64,000 nucleotides of DNA, taken from Voacanga thouarsii (lineage: Eukaryota; Streptophyta; Magnoliopsida; Gentianales; Apocynaceae). A program made the translations under genes and the position numbers. The stretch lies in assembly GCA_026120185.1 (NCBI GenBank), contig JANUWF010001182.1, positions 116,004 through 180,003 on the forward strand, given 5' to 3'. The notes under the pieces were generated by a model that made no database searches, had not been told where the DNA came from, and saw only the letters and a program-made list of their open reading frames with translations. The first letter of the stretch is position 1; each line of letters starts with the position of its first letter. This document shows, one piece after another, positions 21,774 through 33,478 of this stretch.

Positions 21774-22700
21774 AGAATCAAACTTGAAAAGACGAATTCA
21801 TCAAGAGGAGCATTGCTTTAGAGGTGTCTTCAGGAAGAGAAGAAAATGGCTTGTCTACGAGTTCCAACTTAATCCTTTATTTTCTTTTTGTTGAAAAATA
21901 TTGAGTTAATGTTTTAATTGTATTTAGAGGATATTTTTGGATTCATAACTTTGTATTGATTATATATTTTTAATCAATTAGTTGTTTTTTCTGGTATTTG
22001 ATTACTTACTTTATTTGATGAATTAATTGATTGTTTCTTCTTACTAATTAACTTGCAAAAGAGATTGGGAGTGGTTTCAATTTAATTGACTTCATAATTG
22101 TTATTTCTTCATTGGATTGCAAAATAACGTTAAGAGTAAGTACTTGAGTAATCAAAGATTAGTTGATTTCACCTAGAATATTAGGCTATTTTCTAATTTC
22201 ATGTCTATATCACCTAGAATATAGGAGTGCTTATTAAGGATTGATTTTAATGCATCTTTTGAGTGAATTGGTGAGATAGAATATATGTACTTATTTAACT
22301 AGAAGATAGTGAATCTATAGACTGCAAACAGAGTAATCCTAATTTATTTCTTCATGATACAAGGATAATTTTTAATTGAGAGAATTGCTAGTCAATTATT
22401 ATTATGTCTTAAGGGATTTCTATCTACTTACATGTTTTCTCTCCTATGTTTTTGTATATCTTTATTTATTTATTTTCATTTATTTCTTCTTAATAAATTT
22501 TGTTTTTAGGTTAAACAAAATATGAAGAATAATAGTGAGTACTTGTTCTTTGGGAATCGATACCTATTAATTCCTTATACCATGCTTTATAATGGGTATA
22601 CTTGCTCATATATGTGATTTGGAGTTAACGTTATAATTAAAACTTGATTGAGAAAGGACTTAAAAATGAATGATTTTATTTACTCATATCTGATGCATTA
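21774..22700 (+). repeat. Ath-3 5' LTR, 5'-truncated
   Basis: It aligns with the Ath-2 LTR from about 20860 onward (both have GGCTTGTCTA...GAG and the later TTTAATGCATCTTTTG). About the first 500 bp, including U3 and TATA, are absent. It ends at TGATGCATTA, a decayed form of ATGCATCA, and the primer site follows. Confidence 0.8.
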
Positions 22701-22706
22701 AGTTTT

Positions 22707-22724
22707 TGGCACCATTACTGACGA
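22707..22724 (+). other. Degraded tRNA-Asp primer binding site of Ath-3
   Basis: TGGCACCATTACTGACGA against the usual Athila site TGGCGCCGTTGCCGGGGA, which is complementary to plant tRNA-Asp. All five differences can be C-to-T or G-to-A changes, four of them in CG/CHG-type contexts. Confidence 0.7.
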
Positions 22725-23096
22725 TGGGCATTATCGAAAACACTCGAGTCTTATTAATTTATCCATTTATTTGTATTTGTTGACTAACTTTTCTTTGTTC
22801 TTTTGTGTGCTTTTTTTCTTTGTATGTGTATTTTTGCATTTTTAATATTGTTGTATTCGTTCTTTTGCTACTAACTTTTCTTTTATTTTGTGAGTTTTGA
22901 AGAAAGATTAAAAAAAAAAAAACACTCATCTTCATGGAAGGTTATTTATGGGGAAATATGTAGCCTTGGATACACAATCAAGGAAGCTGTATGGTTGATA
23001 AGTTGGCTAGCTTGCATGCTCACGTTAATGTTTTGAGTGAGAGGTCTCATTAAGGAAGTTTCCCAATAATTGAGCAAACAAAGAACATAAATAGCT

Positions 23097-23880
23097 AAGA
23101 TCATTAAGCAGCTTCAAGAAAGAATTTCATCAAGTGAATCAAAATTTACACAAAAACAAGGGATATGTTATATTGATGGACTAGTGCCAGATGCCTTAAA
23201 AGTGGCGGTGCCAGCTCCACCCCAACAAAATGAACTAATGATTCTTGAGCCACCCTTGGAGATTATTGAAGGAACATTGTATCCCCTAAGTGAACAATCT
23301 ATAGTGGCCCATATAATTGACCAAAAAGAAAGAGGCCTTGAGGAGAAAATGTGAAATATAATAAGAGAAGTATTTGATTCTACTATATGTGCTAATAAGT
23401 CTAATTTCTCTTTATCACATGATTTTATAGGTACCTATCAATTTTTAGAAAACAAAGCCCATGATAATGTGTGAAGTTTAACATGCACTAAGGAGTTGAA
23501 TTTTGCAATAATACATCATAAGAAGTCTATGGAGGATGTTATTAGATTTTACTCTTCACTCTATTCAAAGAGAGGTAGCTTTATTTTTGTAGACCATACA
23601 TTGCAAATCAAGGATTTCTTAATCCCATCTTTAGGTGCTACATTACTAGGTTTAAAGGGGAAGCTTTATTATGACAATTCTTTTGAATGGTTGATTAGTG
23701 ATTTTCATGTTGGTGCATTCTTTAGACATTACTTGCATTCATGAGTGGAAAAATCGATTGATGCATCTAAAGATCTTAAAAGGAATAGGATTTATGCAAC
23801 TACTTTCATTGAGCACAAAATTTTTCCTATGCCTTACCTTTTTCAAAAACCCCCTTCTTCCTAACTTCATCATGTCTCCT
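23097..23880 (+). pseudogene. Unrecognised ORF relic in Ath-3
   Basis: One plus-strand frame reads KQLQERISSSESKFTQKQGI at the start, on through VPAPPQQNELMILEPPLEII, and ends near FFRHYLHS. It is broken only by two TGA codons (after GLEEKM and after KAHDNV) and a terminal TGA at 23742; a further stretch to about 23880 is still open. Codons between the stops look protein-like, with an acidic/proline-rich first third and an aromatic-rich last third containing FEWLISDFHVGAFFRHYL. No CCHC, DTG, YxDD or DDE motif is visible. It could be a diverged gag or an accessory protein. I do not recognise it. Confidence 0.45.
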
Positions 23881-25490
23881 TCTTGCATTAATAGAAAGAC
23901 TACGTATTATTATTTTAGTTTAATTTTGTTCCTTTGGTCATTTTGGATTTTAGGTAATTGTCATTATCGTGTTTGGTTTTGCTTTGCTTTTGGTTTATTT
24001 GAGTCTTTGTTTCGAGTTTTGTTTAGCTTGATTTTTCAAGCTATGTGTTTCCCCCAATACGGAGAATATTTTCCATCTTAAGTGTGAGGGAGTAAGTCTT
24101 AGTTTTTATTTATTTTCTTAGGCTTTCTAGTAATCTTTTGTCTTAGTGTGTTTTCTTTTTTTAGGTGTGTTTTATTTTGTTGTTATTTTCTTTATGTTTT
24201 TATTTGTGTTTTCTTTTGCAGGTTTAAATAATTTCTTGTACGATATGCTCTATTCTTTCTTCCAAGATTTAACATCTTTTGGAGCTTATTGCACTTAGGG
24301 AGTATTGCTTAACTTTCTACACCCTTTATTATTTTTTGTCCTTTTAGATGTACTTTCTTGTGATGATTTTTAGCGAATGAGGATATTGTCCAATTGAAGT
24401 GTGGAAGAGGAATTTGGCAATATTCTTTGGAAATATTTTTTTTGTGCAAACTTTGTGTTTTCTAAATTTTTGAGCTAATTTGAAAATTTTTTGAAATTTT
24501 GGAAATTTGAAAAGCAAAATTGCAAATTTTAACTATTATGATATTGTTATTATTTTTCTTTTGACATGAGAATTTTAGTTTATTTTATTGAGTTTGTTTT
24601 TGTGTAATGAAATATATTTTAGTTTAACACTTATTTTATTGAGTTTGTTTTTGTTATTATTTTATTGAGTTTATTTTATTGAGTTTGAACTAACCTTATT
24701 TATGTTTTATTAGATGTTGTGATATTTAGTTTCTTGAGGATTGATGTTGATTTTGTTATGAAATATAAGTATGGAATTTTGGTTGATTTTGTTGCTATGA
24801 TTTTCTAAACTAGTCCTTATTCTGAATTTAAGTAAATAGGGCGAGAGGTGAGGTTTGAGAGAAAAAAAAAATGTGTTGAAAAAAGAAACATTGTAGAAAA
24901 TGATGTATGTACCCATTCCGGCAAGAGAAAAGAAAAGACAAACCGGAAAAAAAATTTAATGAAAAAAAGGAAAATGTGAGGATGTGGGAAAATAATACTG
25001 CAAGTGAAAAAAGACTGATGAGTGAAAAAAAAAATGCTTTGAAAAATTAAGGGAGTCAATAAGGTGTGAGTAAAGAGAAATCTGTTCACTTGAAGCTATC
25101 AATTCCCAAAAAAAAAAAAAAAAAATTGGTGAGAATGTCCCTATTTTGCTACTCAGATTGTAGTAGTTTGGAAATTGCAGAATTTGAGTTGATTGATTAT
25201 TCCTAACTTATATGATTCACATTGTTTGAATTCTTGACTTAAGGAATAGGGTGAAACACATTGAATTAACATGAACTTATTTAACTCTACTTCAATGGCC
25301 TTTGGGATATCTATCTTAATACATGAGTTTACATGAAATTAGCTTAATTGAATAAGTATTAGGCTGGATCCTTAGGTTGAAAGAAGGATAATATCATTAC
25401 TATATTGGTCATAATCACTAAATACATTTGATTAAATAAGCTACTTGCTTGGTGTGTTTAGTTCTTATATGCTTGAGTAGAAGCAAAGCT
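23881..25490 (+). other. Ath-3 noncoding 3' spacer
   Basis: T-rich spacer like those of Ath-1, Ath-2 and Ath-5. It contains the AATTCCCAAAA motif copy at 25046-25107 and a tandem repeat at 24575-24690. The last 300 bp align with the Ath-1 spacer up to the polypurine tract. Confidence 0.6.
24575..24690 (+). repeat. Tandem repeat of TTATTTTATTGAGTTTG units
   Basis: Four copies of TTTATTTTATTGAGTTTG, two of them extended by TTTTTG, with irregular spacing, within the Ath-3 spacer. Confidence 0.85.
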
Positions 25491-25505
25491 TAAGTGTGGG
25501 GGAAC
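25491..25505 (+). other. Polypurine tract of Ath-3
   Basis: AAGTGTGGGGGAAC just before the LTR start (TAATAGGAGG). It is nearly unmutated compared with Ath-1. Confidence 0.75.
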
Positions 25506-26882
25506 TAATAGGAGGTACACAAATTTTGAGAGTCATTTGCGTTGTATTTGATATGATTTTATGCTTAAATAACAACGTATTCCCTCTATTTTACTATCTT
25601 TTTTATAGATTGGATGAGATGAAGAAAAATGAGAAATTATGGTGAAAAGTTGTTAAAAAGGTAGAAACAAAAAAGCAAAAAAAAAAAAAAAAAAAGAGCA
25701 AAACAAAATGCCACTAATGTTAGTTGGTGTATAGAAAAGAGTTTCGGCAAGTTTCTACGCGAAGAAGGATCAAAACAGAGCACTTTTAGAGCTCGAACAG
25801 AATTAAACCAGCCCTAGCTCAAATGTTAAGCTAGTGTTAGCTCAAATTTGTCCATCCTTGGAAATACATAATATTGCCAGTTCCGATTCATCCCCATGAG
25901 CCAAGTCTGGCTAATTTCACAAATTTCACACGGAAAAGGATTTTTTGAGTGATTTTGGCAACCAAAACTCTTATATAAACAGTGGAACATTAAACCCCAA
26001 TTTAGTTAGTCTTAGGGCCTTGAGAAACCCTTAGAGAACTACTAGAGAACTTAATGAAACATCAAGAGGAGAAAGATCAAAGGGATTCTTGGAGTAGAAG
26101 ATGAGATTGTTCAAAAAGATTGAAGCTTTCTTGTCTATGAGTGGTTTCTTCTTGTCTAGACTTATTGAATTACAATTCTAAGTATTTAATTACTTAATTT
26201 TATGAGTTGAATTAATTAACTCGAACTAATTAATTCACTATCTTGTGATCTCTTAATTAACTTGAAAAGAGAGATTAAGGGAAAGAATTGGTGATCAAAG
26301 AGAAATTAATATCACCCAGAATATAGGGGTATTATTTCTTTCATTAAAAAGACTTTAGTGTTGCCAAGAATTTAAGGACATTAATTGTTTAATTGAGTTT
26401 TTCTTTAATACTTCTTAATTTTAATTAGGGCGGTAGAACATACCTTTTGATTAATGTAAGTATACAATTTCATGACTTGCTAAACAAGTAAGATTTTCTT
26501 TTGAAACTAGCATCAGTATTTGGGATTGGGAATAAATTGGTTGAAAGATATTTTCTTTACTTGTCATAGAATTCAGATATTTCTTCATTACATGTTTTTT
26601 CTCCATATTCTCACTCCTTGATTATCATTGTGACTTTTCTTGTTTGGCTTGATTTTCTCTAGCATAAGTAGGTTATTTATATTATTTCTTTGTTTTGTTG
26701 GCTAAAAATTGAAGATTTGGGTAAAGTAATATGAGAGGCTAAGTTCTTGTGAATTCGATACTTGCTATTCCCTATACTATATGATGGGTATACTTATCTG
26801 TATATGTGGTCTTTTGCGGTTAGCATTTTAATTAAAACTTGATTGATTGTGGCCCCTTAATGATAAGCTTTCCAACGCATCA
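25506..26882 (+). repeat. Ath-3 3' LTR
   Basis: 1377 bp, start TAATAGGAGG (family TGATAGG), end CCAACGCATCA. TATA box TATATAAA at 25972-25979. It aligns with the 5' LTR from the CTTGTCTATGAG segment on. The last ~40 bp diverge from the other copies, so the right end is chosen from the ACGCATCA match to the solo LTR at 36967. Confidence 0.75.
25972..25979 (+). promoter_or_regulatory. TATA box of Ath-3 3' LTR
   Basis: TATATAAA at the family position, about 470 bp into the LTR. Confidence 0.55.
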
Positions 26883-27415
26883 CTCCTCCAAATTCAAGTA
26901 TGAATGCTTGGAGACCTTCTTGAAACCTTTTCATATTTACTTTGTCATTGGCCCTTCTAAGGTTACTTCCCCCTTTTTGAGATTGCTCTTCATGGTGAAC
27001 TTAATCCCCATTATCTCCATCTCCTATAAATGATAGCTAGCCTATGGAAACTACGAACTTGAGTAATGGTGGTAGGAATAGGCCAATCTTAGATGGCTTT
27101 AAATTTTTCCTCATCAACCTCAATTCCCTTAGTACTCACTATATACCGAAGAAATATAGTCCTTTCTAAAAAAATGAACATTTTTCTAGATTAGCATACA
27201 ATCTTTTCCTTCAAAGACCAATATACACACACTTAAGATGATTTAAATGATCTACATAAGATTTTCTATATATTAATATATCATCAAAGTACATAACAAC
27301 AAATTTTTCAATGAATTCCCTTAGAACATGATGCGTTAAATGCATAAAAGTGCTAGAAGCATTAGATAACCTAAAATGCATAACAAGCTACTTACTCATT
27401 TCCTTCATATTTTGC
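26883..27415 (-). pseudogene. Scrap of Gypsy-1-family reverse transcriptase
   Basis: On the minus strand it reads STFMHLTHHVLREFIEKFVV, MYFDDILIY (catalytic YFDD intact), KCSFFLERTIFLRYIVSTKG, and then DWPIPTTITQVRSFHRLA. The DNA matches 13265-13480 of Gypsy-1 closely. It keeps the block between the palm and RNase H that Gypsy-1 has lost. The right end near 27415 and the left end near 26883 are both abrupt and no LTR is attached. The segment 26883-26990 is less certain. Confidence 0.75.
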
Positions 27416-27843
27416 TTTTCATTCCACTGCACTCATTTTCTTCATCTTCTTACAATGATAAACAATTCCCAAGATATTTAACAGTTAACGCTTGTATTCA
27501 TGGATACGCTTTACCTGAAAATTGGTAATTTCTAACTCAGTCCATAATCTATTACTTTATAGGGAAAACAAAATAAAGGTTAAACTGGATTGAAATAACA
27601 AATGTGGTGCTATCATAAACTCAAGATAACACTCATGCCATTCTATGATAGCAATTTTACATAATGAAGGCAAAGATATAAGAAGCCATTGCATTATTGA
27701 AACAAAGGCAACAAGTCTAGCATTAATTATAAGAGATGGTGAAGCCTAAGGAAATTACTTGGGCATCAAACATTGCATCAACACTAATCGAATAGCCTAT
27801 TTTTTCCTTGATGAATGAAACCAGTTTTAGATTATTGTTTCTT
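27416..27843. other. Unassigned DNA
   Basis: AT-rich, without readable coding, repeat or RNA features. The last nine bases (TTGTTTCTT, 27835-27843) look like the left target duplication of the MITE that follows. Confidence 0.5.
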
Positions 27844-28645
27844 GAGTAAAATATGCTAACCACCCTTGAACTTTTACAAATTTTTATTTATACCCTCAAA
27901 CTTTAAAATATATGATTTTAGCTCTCAAACTTTTTAATCACCTAAAAAATAGCCATTTCAACAATAAAAGCTCAAGTACAATACAAAATCATCAGATTTT
28001 AGCTCTCATTTTCCCATTTTTTATTTCTAAAATATTATTCTTAAATTTTAATCTCGCTCTCTTCTCTTTGAATTTTTTCATTTATCAACAACAATTTTAA
28101 GATCTAACTTCAAACATCTTATGTGACTCGATAATCTTGATATTACTCTTTCGCATTTTTTTGAATCTAAGCATACAAAAAAAAAAAACATATTTTACCC
28201 TTTAATAAATAAAACTAAGACATAAAGATGAAGAAGAAAAAAAAAAACTGATTTAGTTCTTGACGAATAGTAATTTTCATAGCATCTCTATAGAAAGGAA
28301 GAATAAATTTGAAAGTAGAAGTGATTACCGGGAAAAAAAAAATCTAAAAAGAGAAGTGAGAGACGCGCAAGTCACAGTAGTTTTTTCCCGTCATATATAG
28401 AAGTTACTTTGTAAAAATTAGAAGGATGTCACCATATTGTTAGAGTTGAGTGAATGAAAATACCTACAAAATAGGTCATGTGAAAGTCATATGATGAACT
28501 TCCGTGAGCACTTAATAGTTTTAATTGATAGAAGAGCTATTTTTTAGATGTTTTAAAAGTTTGAGGGCTAAAAGCACTCATTTTAAAATTCGAGGGGGGA
28601 AATCAAAATTTGTGAAAGTTCAAGGGTGGCTAACATATTTTGCCC
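27844..28645. mobile_element. MULE-like MITE (802 bp) with long terminal inverted repeats
   Basis: The left end (27844-27953) and the reverse complement of the right end (28536-28645) match over about 110 bp. Both contain AAAATATG, CCACCCTTGAACTTT, ACAAATTTT, CTCAAACTTTT and CTAAAAAATAGC. TIRs of this length with a 9-bp target duplication point to the Mutator-like superfamily. Flanks TTGTTTCTT and TTACTTCTT match at 7 of 9 positions. The interior has no transposase frame, so the element is non-autonomous. Confidence 0.8.
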
Positions 28646-29303
28646 TTACTTCTTTTACTGCCTTCCATTCAAGTTAAGGTCTTCTTTATCAACAAAATGT
28701 GAGAAATTTTAGCCATGCAGTTAGACATTTAGCACAACCTCTAGAGTATCCATATTCATGAAAATCTTCTAGATAGAAGTATAGATTTTTCGTATTCTAA
28801 GAATTAACCAAATTATAGAAATTTACCTACAAATTCAAAAAAAAAAAAAAGATCTTCATGCAACTAAAATTATCAGTTAGAAACATAAATATTATTCTCA
28901 TTAATCTTTGCTAATAGGGATATGTATGTGAACGTTATATTTGTACAAGCTTGTATGGTCATGCTTTGTTTACTAATCTATTACATCACTCAATCTTAAA
29001 AAGCATTACAGCCCATATGAGTTTGTCTGTAGTTTAAATTGTTTAGTAAGAAACTCTCATTCATTTGAAAGACAAGCGTGATTATATATTTGATAATGAA
29101 AAAGTGTGAAAAATAATTAACAAAATGTTTTCCAATCAGAAAAGCATTGCTTATGAGTCATGAGATAGCAAAAATAACATACCTTTTGCATGGTCAATTG
29201 TATCTGCTCAATCACATGTTATGTCTCCAAACTTCTCCTTTCTTCTCATATTGTTATATTGAAGGATACCACTTCTATTTCAATCCATTAAATTTAGAAA
29301 ATA
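28646..29303. other. Unassigned DNA between MITE and Copia-2
   Basis: AT-rich with an A14 run near 28838. No coding or repeat structure recognised. Copia-2 homology starts abruptly at about 29304. Confidence 0.5.
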
Positions 29304-30282
29304 GTTATACAAGCATATAATCTCTCATTTTCTTGAGATATTTAAGTATATACTTTACGGCTTGCCAGTGAGTCTCCCCTAGATTTGACTGATATTTACT
29401 AATCATGCCTACTGCAAAGCAAATATCTGGCCTAGTACAAAGCATAGCATACATGAGACTTCTTACAGCCGAAGCATAAGGGATCCTACTTATTTTCAAT
29501 TTGTCTTTCTGTGTCTGAGGACACTGCTTGGAAGAAAGGATAATCCATGTCTAAAGGGTATAATAGTCCCTTTACATTAATCCATGCTGTACTTAACCAA
29601 TCTCTTGTCAATATAAGCAGGCTAGGATAAGGCTAACATTTTTTGCTTCCTATCTCTAAGAAGCTTAATGCCTATAATGTAGCTAGCTTCTCCCAAGTCT
29701 TTAATGCTAAATTGACTAGATAGCCAAACCTTAATGGATGACAATATCCCTACATCATTTCCAATGAGTAGAATGTCATCCATATAAAGTACCAAGAAAA
29801 TCACTTTGCCATTATCTAATTTTCTATACACACATGGTTCATCCACATTTTGAATAAAACCATAAGCTTTCACTGTTTTATCAAAACGTATGTTCCATGC
29901 TCGGGACGCTTGCTTAAGTCCATATATGGACTTCTTAAGCTTACAGACTATTTGTTCTTGACCTCTAGCAACAAAACCTTCTAGCTGTAACATATAGATG
30001 TCTTCACTAAGATAGCTATTTAAGAAGGCCATCTTAACATCCATTTGCCATATCTTGTAGTCAAAATGACATGCGATGGCTAAGAGAATTTGGATAGACT
30101 TAAGTATAGTTACTGAAGAAAAGGTTGTCTCATAATCGATTCCTTCTTTCTAAGTATAACCTTTAGCAACCAATCTTATTTTATAGGTTTCAACTTTTCC
30201 ATCCGCACCTCTCTTCCTCTTGTATACCCACTTACACCCAATGAAATTTATCCCATCAAGTACAGTGATAAGATCCCAAACC
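29304..30282 (-). pseudogene. Copia-2 reverse transcriptase (main part)
   Basis: The minus-strand open piece 29622-30044 reads MDVKMAFLNSYLSEDIYMLQ, the first catalytic Asp of copia RT, then CKLKKSIYGLKQASRAWNIR and FLVLYMDDILLIGND with the YMDD at 29775-29786 intact. The piece 29305-29499 continues with SLMYAMLCTRPDICFAVGMI and GETHWQAVKYILKYLKK, the connection to RNase H. A short out-of-frame region (29500-29620) separates them. RNase H itself is absent because the element is cut near 29304. The part left of 30044 toward 30282 has stops. Confidence 0.88.
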
Positions 30283-30530
30283 TGATTTGTGAAACCCCAA
30301 CTAAAACCAACCCTAGAGTAAGGGGGTCGGGATACATATCATATTTTTTTGCATGCATAAATATATTTTTGTATGATTTTATGTGCTTTGGATTTGTGAT
30401 TTGTAGACTAGAAAGCTTAATTGTACTTATTGAGTAGGAAGGGTAAAATAGTAATTGTGCTTGAGGAGGAAATAGGGAGATAACTTGAGGGTTAAATAGG
30501 AAAAATATTTGGGAGAGAAAATAAGAACAT

Positions 30531-30610
30531 GAGTTGTTATAGTTTAATGGTTAGAGCTTTGAAATAAATCTTTGAGGTCTTGAGTTCAAATAGTTCAAAT
30601 TCCATCATTT
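30531..30610 (+). other. tRNA-like module in solo LTR, decayed copy
   Basis: A-box-like TAGTTTAATGGTTAGAGC (30540-30557) and B-box-like TGAGTTCAAAT (30581-30591), the latter followed by a short duplication of AGTTCAAAT. The offset from the LTR start is about 243 bp, as in the two other complete LTRs. Confidence 0.6.
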
Positions 30611-32173
30611 AAGTTTTAGCATGATTAAATTTTATTTTTGATAGGCAGGCTATTTTCAGCCTTGCGTGCCATAGGGAGGAATAGGGATGTTGTCCTAGGG
30701 GAGACATTAAAAGAATGTCCTAATTCCACTCTTGTGCCCTACAAAAATCCCTAAAGGATTCGTACCCTTTTTGTTCTCTAACTTATCTTAATTCTTGACC
30801 AATTAAGTTGCTCAATTTATTCAAACCATTTTATTTCCAGAAAATACCAGCAAGCTTCCTTGATCTTGGAGTTTCAAAATTACCTATGGGAGGGTAGCAT
30901 ATTGGCTGAAAATGGGGAAGAGTTATGGAAGGTTCCCAAGAGAATTAATCTCCATGGTTGAACCTTCAAACTCCACCCTATGAGTGATCATCTTCTTCTT
31001 GTAGCAAACTGGAAATTTTTTCAGCTTCTTGATCAGTTCAATTGTCGAAACCTTCAACCATCTCTCCCTCTCAAATACTACCAGAAAAATAACCAATTCA
31101 CTGAGCTTGAAGACTGAAAACTTTAGCCAAAACCAGACTGCACAAAAGCTGTGCAAACCAGAAAAATCCCTCGACAGTTTTCACAGCTTGGTGAGCCAAG
31201 AGCCAAGTTGTTTCTTCCACCTTTCCAACCAGCAATTCAACCCTGTCTTTCCTCCACAAAAAAGGCTGGAAACCAACCTTAAAGGACCCTCCAATACCCC
31301 TTCAAACCTTCTGCAAGTTGGCTGAAGCATTGCAGAAAAATCTACATAGAAATTCTAGCAAGCTATATGAAAACAACCAACCAGAAATTCCAGCTTTGTT
31401 TCTTCTTCACCCTTGTCCGAAACTTACTCCATTTTCTCTGTAAAATCAACCTTAGTCAACCATGAACTGAGCTTCATCACCTTCTCCATTGGTCTGCTTG
31501 AATGAAGCTCCATGGCTGCTCCTAAAATCCCTCCATCAATCACTACAATTAAGCCATCAATTGGAGTCCAAAATTCCAGCAAACTTCCATGGATTAAGCC
31601 TCAACTATCCAGAAAATTTCTTCACCATTGCACTCCATAATTCGGCCACCCTATAGATTTTTCAAGCATCATTCATCTCAGCAAAATCCCAACCAAACAG
31701 TCAGCCATTGAAGCTCACAAAAGACCTCATTCAACTAAGAAATTCTTACCATACTTACTACCATAATTCACTCCCTAAATTATTATTTTTGAATTTCAAA
31801 CAACCAGCTTTCCTTTTCTCCCAAATCTGAGAATTCAATCACCAGAATTCTCCAACCCATTCGACCACCCTTTCCAAGCAAAATTTCAGCTAGCCTTCCT
31901 CCATTCTCTCCAAACCTCCAAGAACACCCACCACCCTTCTCCATGCATAAGACCACTTAAAACCTCTTCAATCTTCTCCAAAATTCCAGATCACACCTAC
32001 TCATCCTCTTGAATCCATATCTACAATTTATAACATCAAACGCTGGAATCAAAGTTCCACTTTCGGATAAAAAAAACCAAAATTTTCTTGAAGGCTCAAG
32101 AACACTTTCAAGGTTAGCATGAACAATTATCTCCATCTTCTTCCATCTTCGATCTTTAATGGAATTTACTAAT

Positions 32174-32176
<3 letters not shown>

Positions 32177-32211
<35 letters not shown>
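32177..32211 (+). repeat. (CT)n microsatellite in solo LTR
   Basis: About 17 CT units directly before CGGCCGAAATGGTTAT. The same junction occurs in the 5' LTR (51753-51782) and, inverted, near 59577-59624. Confidence 0.95.
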
Positions 32212-32213
<2 letters not shown>

Positions 32214-33478
32214 CCGAAATGGTTATTCCAACCATGGCCATTTTCTTCTTCTTTCTCCTTGGACGGACCAAGCTTTCCAAGCGTGAGGATTCTTTTGAAA
32301 CGTCTTCAAGGTAGTCATCATTCAAGTAAGCCTCTTCAATCTTCTCTTAAAATTTTAGATTCATGTCTTTAGGATGTTATTAGAAAAGGATGGATTATGA
32401 TGAGAGTTTGAACATGTGTTTTTGTGATGGAGTTGAGATTGAAGCATGAGAATGAATGTGTTTATATGATGGAGTTGGGATTGATGCATGAGGATGATTG
32501 ATCTTGGTTGAATCTAATGATGTTTTAGGGTTTGTTGCATGCTTACATGTGGTGAGTAGTATGAATGATTAAGCATGTTAGAGATTATGTCACCTTTGGT
32601 GAATTGGGTTTTATGTTCTTGTATTTTTATTGAGGCCATGAATATGATTATGTTTAGTGGGGTTGGGATCATGTGTTAGTAGATTTGGATCTATGCTTTT
32701 ATTCATGATTTGGATGTTTTGTTGATTGGTATAGAATGTATGTTCATGATTATGGTTAGCAATATGAATTATGATCATGACCTAGTTGTTCCTAATCTAA
32801 TTAAGTTAGCTAATTTTATTTCATCAATAAAATGATTAATACTACAATTTCTTCTAATAATTTCGAAAATCCTAGGAAAATGTAGATTTGGACTACTATA
32901 TAAAATAATGATATTTTAGTCAAATAAATTATAGCTTTTATTAAAGAAATAAAATATATAAATATTATAGATGATAATAATATCAAATAAAGCTTTTTAT
33001 ATAAATAATCATAATAGGTAGAATATTAATCTTGTAAGTCATAAATTCATAAGTACTAATAAAATTTATTTATTATCTTTTAATTAAAACATATTTAGAT
33101 TTACTTATTATTAATTTTATTTACCAATTATTTTCTAATCATTAATGGATTATTATTTTAAATAATATCATCAAGGATATAGGCCCCTTCATCAAATGAA
33201 CCCTAGTTTATTTATAACAAGATTTAAACCTACAACTTATTAGCAACTATTTCACAAGCTCTAGTTATTTTAATATCAAGATAGATTTATTTTATAAACC
33301 CTTTATTTATTATCTAGCCTTAAAGTTTGGGACACTAGGGTCATGATTGTAGTAAGTTGAGCTAGGATTATTTATGAAAGTAAAATTTTGGCTTGAGTTT
33401 AATTATGGCTTGTGTTTACCCCAGGTGGGGTTAGGTCAACTTTTGGAGATCTTTATTTTATCTCGAGTAAAGGATCAG

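Larger units (their letters stand above)
21774..26882 (+). mobile_element. Ath-3: coding-poor Athila-derived element
   Basis: It runs from a truncated 5' LTR (21774-22700) through a degraded tRNA-Asp primer site (22707-22724), one unrecognised ORF relic (23097-23880), a long spacer and a polypurine tract to a 3' LTR (25506-26882). Only about 2.8 kb lies between the LTRs, against 7 kb or more in autonomous Athila elements. No protease, RT or integrase motif is readable. It therefore depended on proteins from other copies. Confidence 0.7.

Noticed and set aside
24575..24690. CRISPR-like or satellite array
   Set aside because: Only four irregular units of an AT-rich word inside a retroelement spacer, without unique spacers or long array structure.
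31957..32325. 122-codon minus-strand frame in the 30-34 kb solo LTR
   Set aside because: It is antisense to the LTR, contains the GA repeat (RERERERE) and is not conserved as a frame in the other two LTR copies.
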